A stretch of DNA of 7,385 nt, from the NCBI GenBank assembly GCA_949289625.1, contig CASEPH010000316.1, positions 1 to 7,385 on the forward strand. The letters are read 5' to 3'. The DNA comes from an uncultured Clostridia bacterium. Lineage in GTDB: Bacteria > Bacillota_A > Clostridia > Oscillospirales > Oscillospiraceae. The notes under the pieces were generated by a model, which worked only from the letters and a program-made list of their open reading frames with translations, did not search any database and had not been told where the DNA came from. Shown here in pieces: positions 1 through 4,508 of the stretch. The translations under genes and the position numbers were made by a program. The stretch's first letter is position 1. Each line of letters begins with the position of its first letter.

Positions 1-175
1 GATGGAGGAAAAGGGCATTGTGGGTCCCTTTGAGGGGTCTAAGCCCAGGCAACTTCTCATCACCCGGGAGCAGTGGAATACTATGGTGGGGATCAATCCC
101 AAGGCGGTTGCACCGGCAGAGGAGCCGGAATCGCAGGAAGAGGATGTTCCCTTTGATGAGGATGAAACATCATGA
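1..175 (+). CDS. ftsK: FtsK/SpoIIIE-type DNA translocase, C-terminal end (partial)
   Basis: The open frame enters from the left edge (first full codon at base 2) and stops at TGA 173-175, leaving 57 residues. The segment MEEKGIVGPFEGSKPRQLLI matches the end of the winged-helix gamma domain of FtsK/SpoIIIE proteins, whose typical form is 'ME.RGIVGP..GSKPREVLI'. In the family this domain recognises short polar chromosomal sequences and directs the hexameric ATPase motor that moves DNA through the division septum or into the forespore. An acidic tail of about 30 residues follows (AEEPESQEEDVPFDEDE), as is common in clostridial FtsK proteins. The motor and membrane domains lie outside the window. 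FtsK and SpoIIIE cannot be told apart from this piece. The stop codon overlaps the start of the asparaginase gene, so the two are probably cotranscribed. Confidence 0.85.
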   Translation, partial: MEEKGIVGPFEGSKPRQLLITREQWNTMVGINPKAVAPAEEPESQEEDVPFDEDETS

Positions 176-1167
176 AGCGTGTACTGTTGTTGTCCACCGG
201 AGGGACCATAGCATCCCGGCCCGGTAAAGACGGTCTGGAACCGGGACTCACCGGAGAGGAACTACTGGCTGGACTGGGAGACCTGGAAGGAAAATTTGCA
301 ATCCAGGTCCGACAGATCATGAATCTGGACTCCTCCAACATTCAGGCAGAGGAATGGCAGCTGATGGCCCGCAGTGTCCATGAGGCGTTGGGAGACTATG
401 ACGGCATCGTCATTACCCATGGCACCGATACCATGGCCTATACAGCTTCCATGCTGAGCTTTATGCTGCCTGGACTGGGGAAACCGGTGGTGCTGACAGG
501 CTCCCAGATTCCCATGGAAAATATGCTGTCGGATGCCCGGAATAATTTGTTCTGTGCACTTGCCGCGGTGGAGGCCGGAATCTGTGGCGTCAGCGTGGCT
601 TTTAACCGGCATATTATTCGGGGCTGCCGGGCAGTGAAGGTCAGGACCATGGGCTTTGACGCCTTTGAGAGTGTGAATGCTCAGTATTTAGGAGAAATTT
701 TTGCGGACGGTCTTCGGGTCTACGACCGGCAATTACCCACATCTGACAAAGCTGAGAAGCTGATGGATCGGGTATCTACGGATGTGTTCCTGCTGAAACT
801 GATCCCCAATACCAATCCCCGCTTGTTTGACCATCTGCGGGAGATTGGGTATCGAGGCGTTGTATTGGAGACTTTTGGGGCAGGCGGTCTGCATTTTCAT
901 CACCGGGATCTGCTGGAAAAGCTGCGAATGCTGCGGCAGCAGGGAATTGTGGTGGCGGCCTGTAGCCAATGCCTCTATGAGCCCAGCGATTTTACTATTT
1001 ACGAAGTAGGAAGAAAGCTGCTGGAGGTTGGGGTAATCCCTGCCGGTGATATGACCACGGAGGCTGCGGTCACCAAGCTTATGTGGGCCCTGGGACAGAC
1101 AGAGGATCCAGAACAGGTTCGGAAGATCTTTTCTCAAAATCTCTGCGGTGAAATCAGCGAAATTTAG
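172..1167 (+). CDS. ansA: Type I (cytoplasmic) L-asparaginase
   Basis: This 331-residue protein should hydrolyse L-asparagine to L-aspartate and ammonia. Both family signatures are present. The N-terminal STGGTIAS carries nucleophile Thr12, and ITHGTDTM carries the second catalytic pair, Thr85-Asp86. The DSSN stretch (53-56) supplies the substrate-binding serine, and Lys156 in RAVKVRTMGFDAFES matches the active-site lysine. The C-terminal part has the usual SQCL (266-269) and GVIPAGDMTTEAAVTKL. There is no signal peptide and the length is normal for type I enzymes, so a cytoplasmic location is expected. ATG 172 overlaps the ftsK stop (ATGA), and a weak GAGG at 158-161 lies 10 bases upstream, so translation is probably coupled to ftsK. 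Sibling glutaminase activity or the AnsB subtype is possible but less likely. The gene ends just before a hairpin terminator. Confidence 0.95.
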   Translation: MKRVLLLSTGGTIASRPGKDGLEPGLTGEELLAGLGDLEGKFAIQVRQIMNLDSSNIQAEEWQLMARSVHEALGDYDGIVITHGTDTMAYTASMLSFMLPGLGKPVVLTGSQIPMENMLSDARNNLFCALAAVEAGICGVSVAFNRHIIRGCRAVKVRTMGFDAFESVNAQYLGEIFADGLRVYDRQLPTSDKAEKLMDRVSTDVFLLKLIPNTNPRLFDHLREIGYRGVVLETFGAGGLHFHHRDLLEKLRMLRQQGIVVAACSQCLYEPSDFTIYEVGRKLLEVGVIPAGDMTTEAAVTKLMWALGQTEDPEQVRKIFSQNLCGEISEI

Positions 1168-1181
1168 GACTGGACATAGGT

Positions 1182-1214
1182 AACCCCTGCGGGAATAAAT
1201 CCCGCAGGGGTTTT
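1182..1214 (+). terminator. Rho-independent terminator after the asparaginase gene
   Basis: A perfect 12-bp inverted repeat (AACCCCTGCGGG at 1182-1193, CCCGCAGGGGTT at 1201-1212) encloses a 7-base loop and runs into TTTT at 1211-1214. It lies 14 bases after the asparaginase stop and between two convergent genes. The T run is short but on the plus-strand side. Read on the minus strand, the hairpin is followed by only two U residues, so it should work mainly for the rightward ftsK-ansA transcript and only weakly for the leftward regulator transcript. The TAA stop of the regulator gene (1213-1215) overlaps the T run. Confidence 0.88.
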
Positions 1215-2472
1215 ATGTCCGATGGCGAACAGAGGCCTTTAAGGCACCCGGGGTGATGTCACCAAACTGGCGGAAAGCCCGGTACATGGTGGACAAATCC
1301 GTATAGCCTGCGGCTTCTGCCACCTGCTGCATGGACCAGGTTGGGTGAGCTTCGATCAGACTCTGGGCCAGGGAAAAGCGGCTCTGCTGGAGAAACCGAT
1401 GGAGACTGACGCCATAGTAATATCGAAATTGCTTGGCCAGCTGTGCTGCACTGACGCCAAAGACTTGGGAGATGCGGGTCACGGTGAGATCCGGTTCTGT
1501 GATATGCTGATCAGCATACTCCCGGATGGATTGCGTCCGCTTTTGGCGGCCCAGGGCTAGAAGCATCCTGTGCTGCTTTCGCAATTCCTCCAGTAGGCTC
1601 TCCATCAGAGCTCGAAGCTGTGCCTCTGTTTCAAAGGCCATGGCCCGATAGACGATATGATGGCGACGTAAATAGGATGCATCCACCAGACCGCTGCTGC
1701 CCAGATAATCGGTAAAGGTCAGCATAAAGATCTGGATGTGATGGTGAATGGATTCCATGGAGGGAACGCTGTTTTGCAGAATGGCGTTCATAACTCGATG
1801 GGCAGTTTCGGAAACAGAACAGTTTTCCCGGACCAACTGCTCCGCGATGGAAACGGAGAATTGACGGTAGGCGCTGAGATCTGCGATAAAGGCGTCGTGG
1901 AGTTGTGCCTCGGAATCCAGCTGAATCAGCGGATCCCCTGCGATACGAAAATCGTAGTATTCCATGGCGTGATACAGGTTGTTGAAGCAGTGAAAAACCC
2001 CGGAAGTCCCATATTGCAGATCGCTCAACAGGATCCGTAATTTGGAATAGCGAGGCAGCAGCTCCGCTTTGATCTTTTGGAAGGAAGTGAAGATTTTCTC
2101 CTGGATGGTACGGCATTTTTCGTCGTGCTCCTGTAACCTGGGAAAACAGAGGAGAACATAAAGTCTGCCGTTGACGGAGAAGCAATACCAGAGGGGGAAG
2201 GGTAGATGTTCTTTCAGCTTCTCCACCGTTTGACGGGCCCAGTCTGGATTTGACTCCATGGGACCCAGGGGGTCGGATTGAAGCAGCGCAGCTTCAAAGC
2301 CGCCGCAGCCCAGAATGATTCCTTCCTGTTCCAATGCGTCGAAACATCCACCGGTATTGCGAAAGTGATTCATGGTGACTGCAGACAACAGGGTGGAGAT
2401 CCGGTGCCGCTGATCCGCTGCAGACGGATCCTGCCAATCCTGCTGGGGCTGTAATGCGCTGTAGTATAGCAT
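1213..2472 (-). CDS. AraC-family transcriptional regulator
   Basis: This 419-residue protein ends in an AraC/XylS DNA-binding domain (about 313-419). The first helix-turn-helix is around LTVTRISQVFGVSAAQLAKQ (329-348). The second is around MQQVAEAAGYTDLSTMYRAF (381-400), followed by the usual F(G)..TPGAL. The roughly 300-residue N-terminal part has no membrane segment and no cupin pattern that I can recognise. Its middle (about 95-175: WYCFSVNGRLYVLLCF, then LRILLSD and a helix with HAMEYYDF) resembles the GGDEF-like sensor/linker region of YesN-type regulators; this is a weak inference. I chose ATG 2472 because AGGGAGG lies 7 bases upstream. An in-frame ATG at 2523 would add 17 residues but has no ribosome binding site and overlaps the promoter. 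The gene diverges from the lipoprotein/flavoenzyme unit, which it probably regulates. The ligand is unknown. Confidence 0.9.
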   Translation of the reverse strand: MLYYSALQPQQDWQDPSAADQRHRISTLLSAVTMNHFRNTGGCFDALEQEGIILGCGGFEAALLQSDPLGPMESNPDWARQTVEKLKEHLPFPLWYCFSVNGRLYVLLCFPRLQEHDEKCRTIQEKIFTSFQKIKAELLPRYSKLRILLSDLQYGTSGVFHCFNNLYHAMEYYDFRIAGDPLIQLDSEAQLHDAFIADLSAYRQFSVSIAEQLVRENCSVSETAHRVMNAILQNSVPSMESIHHHIQIFMLTFTDYLGSSGLVDASYLRRHHIVYRAMAFETEAQLRALMESLLEELRKQHRMLLALGRQKRTQSIREYADQHITEPDLTVTRISQVFGVSAAQLAKQFRYYYGVSLHRFLQQSRFSLAQSLIEAHPTWSMQQVAEAAGYTDLSTMYRAFRQFGDITPGALKASVRHRT

Positions 2473-2479
2473 AAAAACG

Positions 2480-2486
2480 CCTCCCT
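2480..2486 (-). promoter_or_regulatory. Ribosome binding site of the AraC-family gene
   Basis: The minus strand reads AGGGAGG, 7 bases before ATG 2472. It fixes the start at the second in-frame methionine (LYYSAL...) rather than the upstream ATG at 2523. Confidence 0.85.
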
Positions 2487-2487
2487 G

Positions 2488-2517
2488 TTTTGCAATTATA
2501 TCATTATATATGCAAAA
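2488..2517. repeat. TTTTGCA / TGCAAAA inverted repeat, candidate operator
   Basis: The 7-base arms TTTTGCA (2488-2494) and TGCAAAA (2511-2517) are perfect complements separated by 16 bases. One arm covers a predicted regulator transcription start, and the other lies in the -35/-10 spacer of both regulator promoters. A related TTGCAAA at 2572-2578 overlaps the -35 of the divergent promoter. Binding by the adjacent AraC protein (autorepression here, activation on the other side) is an inference; chance similarity in AT-rich DNA is possible. Confidence 0.35.
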
Positions 2518-2531
2518 ATTCAATATTTCAA
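2495..2531 (-). promoter_or_regulatory. Two overlapping sigma-A promoters for the AraC-family gene
   Basis: On the minus strand, TTGAAA (2531-2526) and TATAAT (2508-2503) are separated by 17 bases. A second pair, TTGAAT (2523-2518) and TATAAT (2500-2495), also has a 17-base spacer. Both elements are shifted by exactly 8 bases between the two pairs. Predicted starts near 2496 and 2488 would leave a leader of only about 16-24 bases before ATG 2472. The region is very AT-rich, so one pair may be a chance match, but both spacers are ideal. Confidence 0.65.
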
Positions 2532-2571
2532 ATGTATATTATATCATAGAAATCACAAAGAAAATTACAGA

Positions 2572-2600
2572 TTGCAAATATTTTGTGGGCCTGTTACACT
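2572..2600 (+). promoter_or_regulatory. Extended -10 promoter for the lipoprotein/flavoenzyme unit
   Basis: TTGCAA (2572-2577) is followed after 17 bases by TACACT (2595-2600). A TG at 2592-2593, one base before the -10, gives an extended -10 element. The expected start near 2607 leaves a leader of about 45 bases. Both hexamers are imperfect, which fits a promoter that needs an activator. Confidence 0.55.
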
Positions 2601-2637
2601 GAAAGCAGGATGGAACCTTCTATCCAAATATCTACTG

Positions 2638-2643
2638 AAGGAG
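2638..2643 (+). promoter_or_regulatory. Ribosome binding site of the lipoprotein gene
   Basis: AAGGAG lies 8 bases before ATG 2652. It rules out the upstream in-frame TTG at 2583, which would place 23 residues in front of the signal peptide. Confidence 0.85.
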
Positions 2644-2651
2644 CAACAGAA

Positions 2652-4445
2652 ATGAAAAAACAAATATTTGCGATCTTGCTTGTCTTTTCCATGATGCTTG
2701 CCCTGATGGCAGGTTGCGGCACGCCGACGGCATCGGAATCTGCAGCGGAATCGGCTGGGGTGGAGGAGACAACTGCACCGGCGGAGTTACCGGAGCAGAC
2801 AGCAGAACCTTCCTCGGAAGAAACGCAGGCATCTGCCTCTGCGGAGGAAGCCTCAGTTCTGGAGGAAACACCTGCCCATCGGGTGAATCTTCCTGGAAGC
2901 GAATCGGCGGAGCTGGACTACATCAACGACCTGACGCTGCCTATCACGGAGGAGCCGGCGGAACTTACCATGCTGACGCCGGCGGTAAACCTGATGGGAG
3001 ATCTGGCCAATCTGGGAATCACCAACTACAACGATTTTGAGTACATGCAGTATCTGGAGGAGCTCACAGGAATCCATGTGGAGACCACAGAGGTGAACTT
3101 CTTTACCGCGTCGGAGCAGTACAACGTAATGATCGCCTCGGGAGACTATCCGGACATGATCAAGAATCTCGATGGGTATTATTCTACAGGCCTTACCGGG
3201 GCCCTGGCCGATGAGATCATCATGGATCTAACGGAGGATCTGGCGGAATATGCACCCAATTACGATTATATGATCCATTCCAATTCGGACCAGACCCAAT
3301 ACTACCTAGTGGATGGCAAGGTGCTCCAGTTTATGGGGACCTATGACAGCTTCATCAACAACCAGGGGTTGGTGGTCCGCAAGGACTGGCTGGAGGAATG
3401 CGGCCTGGAGGTGCCGGAGACCTATGAGGAACTCCACGAGGTGCTGGTCAAATTCAAGGAGGAATATGGCTGCACGACAGCGCTGTATATGAACAACAAC
3501 TGTACCATCACCAGCCTGACAGAGGGATATAACGTGGCCTCCTATGCCGTCAGCGGCAACGCAGGGGGCGGCAGCGCATCCACAGGGTTGCCCTATTATG
3601 TGGAGGACGGTGTGGTCAAGTGTTCCCTGATCGAGGACGGATACCGGGATTATCTTACCATGCTGCATCAGTGGTATGAAGAGGGGCTGATGGACTCGGA
3701 TTTCGTGTCCATTGAATATGATCCCTTCTCCAGCTATCTGGACGGACAGATTACCTCCAATCAGATGGGCGTTTGGTGTACCTCCGGCGAGGGCATCGAC
3801 AATTACACAGTACCGGTGGTTTGTATGCCGTCTCCTGTGCAGAACGCGGGGGATATGCAGCATCTGACAGAGATGACCCTGGCGCCTGCCAACGACATCA
3901 CCTGTGTGTCCATCAGCGCTTCCTGTGCTTCGCCGGAGCTGGCCATGGCTTGGCTGGATTACTGGTACTCTGAGGACGGCATCCTCCTGTATAACTTCGG
4001 CCTGGAGGGAACGGATTATACCTTGGATGAAAATAATACACCGGTGTTTACCGAGGCGGTCATCAACAACGAGTTCGGCCTGTCCGCCTCCAACTATATG
4101 CGCTGCCGCTGCGCCTTTGGTACCATGTCCTCTCTCATGCTGCGGTACCGGACGGCCTATTTGAACTCTGATTTGGTGAACGAGGCCTGGGATGTTTGGA
4201 CCTCCAATCTCGATGGTACCATGGCCATCTCCAGTAATGTGACCATGACCACGGAGCAGAAAGAGGCCGAGGGATATAAGGCCAGCGATATACTGACCTA
4301 TGCCAACCAGATGATCGCTCAGTTTGCCATTGGGGACGCAGATATCGAGACCCAGTGGGACAGCTATGTGGAGACTCTGGTTTCCATGGGAATCGAAGAC
4401 TGCATTGCCCTGAAGCAGGAGGCCTACGACGCGGCAAAGGGATAA
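2652..4445 (+). CDS. Extracellular solute-binding lipoprotein (ABC transporter family 1)
   Basis: This 597-residue protein has a lipoprotein signal peptide (KK at 2-3, hydrophobic core 5-19, lipobox LMAGC with Cys22). It should be lipid-anchored on the outer face of the membrane. A Ser/Ala/Glu-rich low-complexity linker of about 50-75 residues follows. The rest resembles large family 1 binding proteins of the LplA/LipO/YtcQ type: EELTGIHVETTEV (136-148), ASGDYPDMI (162-170), VVRKDWLEECGLEVPETYEE (241-260), and the typical end GDADIETQWDSYVETLVSMG (561-580). In this family such proteins deliver sugars or other small molecules to ABC permeases. No permease or ATPase gene is next to it; a flavoenzyme gene follows after 63 bases. 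It has eleven cysteines besides Cys22, many for a surface protein but plausible in an anaerobe. The ligand cannot be predicted. Confidence 0.9.
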   Translation: MKKQIFAILLVFSMMLALMAGCGTPTASESAAESAGVEETTAPAELPEQTAEPSSEETQASASAEEASVLEETPAHRVNLPGSESAELDYINDLTLPITEEPAELTMLTPAVNLMGDLANLGITNYNDFEYMQYLEELTGIHVETTEVNFFTASEQYNVMIASGDYPDMIKNLDGYYSTGLTGALADEIIMDLTEDLAEYAPNYDYMIHSNSDQTQYYLVDGKVLQFMGTYDSFINNQGLVVRKDWLEECGLEVPETYEELHEVLVKFKEEYGCTTALYMNNNCTITSLTEGYNVASYAVSGNAGGGSASTGLPYYVEDGVVKCSLIEDGYRDYLTMLHQWYEEGLMDSDFVSIEYDPFSSYLDGQITSNQMGVWCTSGEGIDNYTVPVVCMPSPVQNAGDMQHLTEMTLAPANDITCVSISASCASPELAMAWLDYWYSEDGILLYNFGLEGTDYTLDENNTPVFTEAVINNEFGLSASNYMRCRCAFGTMSSLMLRYRTAYLNSDLVNEAWDVWTSNLDGTMAISSNVTMTTEQKEAEGYKASDILTYANQMIAQFAIGDADIETQWDSYVETLVSMGIEDCIALKQEAYDAAKG

Positions 4446-4460
4446 TTGGTAATATCATGA

Positions 4461-4493
4461 ACGCTTCCGGGCGGAAATCCCGCCCGGAAGCGT
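4461..4493 (+). repeat. Perfect 14-bp hairpin between the lipoprotein and flavoenzyme genes
   Basis: ACGCTTCCGGGCGG (4461-4474) and CCGCCCGGAAGCGT (4480-4493) pair perfectly around a 5-base loop. The hairpin starts 15 bases after the lipoprotein stop. No T run follows: the next bases are GGGAAAGG, which contain the ribosome binding site of the next gene. It is therefore not a canonical terminator. It more likely protects the 3' end of the lipoprotein message or lowers expression of the downstream gene. Confidence 0.75.
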
Positions 4494-4496
4494 GGG

Positions 4497-4501
4497 AAAG
4501 G
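4497..4501 (+). promoter_or_regulatory. Ribosome binding site of the flavoenzyme gene
   Basis: AAAGG lies 7 bases before ATG 4509 and only 3 bases after the preceding hairpin. It is weaker than the AAGGAG of the lipoprotein gene. A second ATG directly follows (4512), so the protein may start one residue later. Confidence 0.55.
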
Positions 4502-4508
4502 TTGCGAT

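Noticed and set aside
1631..2185. 184-codon frame on the minus strand inside the AraC-family gene
   Set aside because: It is a second frame on the same strand within the regulator gene. Its Arg/Ser/Pro-rich composition is unlike a real protein, whereas the main frame has clear AraC motifs.
2473..2523. Longer AraC-family protein starting at ATG 2523
   Set aside because: No ribosome binding site precedes it, and the extra codons cover both predicted promoters. ATG 2472 has AGGGAGG at good spacing.
2583..2651. Upstream TTG start giving a 620-residue lipoprotein
   Set aside because: The extension would precede the signal peptide and overlap the -10 promoter element. ATG 2652 has a strong ribosome binding site and begins a normal lipoprotein signal.
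2473..2651. Possible riboswitch or small RNA in the divergent region
   Set aside because: The leader after the predicted start is only about 45 bases and shows no known aptamer pattern; AT-rich promoter DNA explains the region.
3306..3863. 185-codon open frame on the minus strand
   Set aside because: It lies opposite the solute-binding lipoprotein gene and has no domain pattern; treated as a shadow.
4461..4493. Hairpin considered as a terminator of the lipoprotein gene
   Set aside because: No T run follows on the plus strand and the next bases are a ribosome binding site, so it is reported as an intercistronic stem instead.
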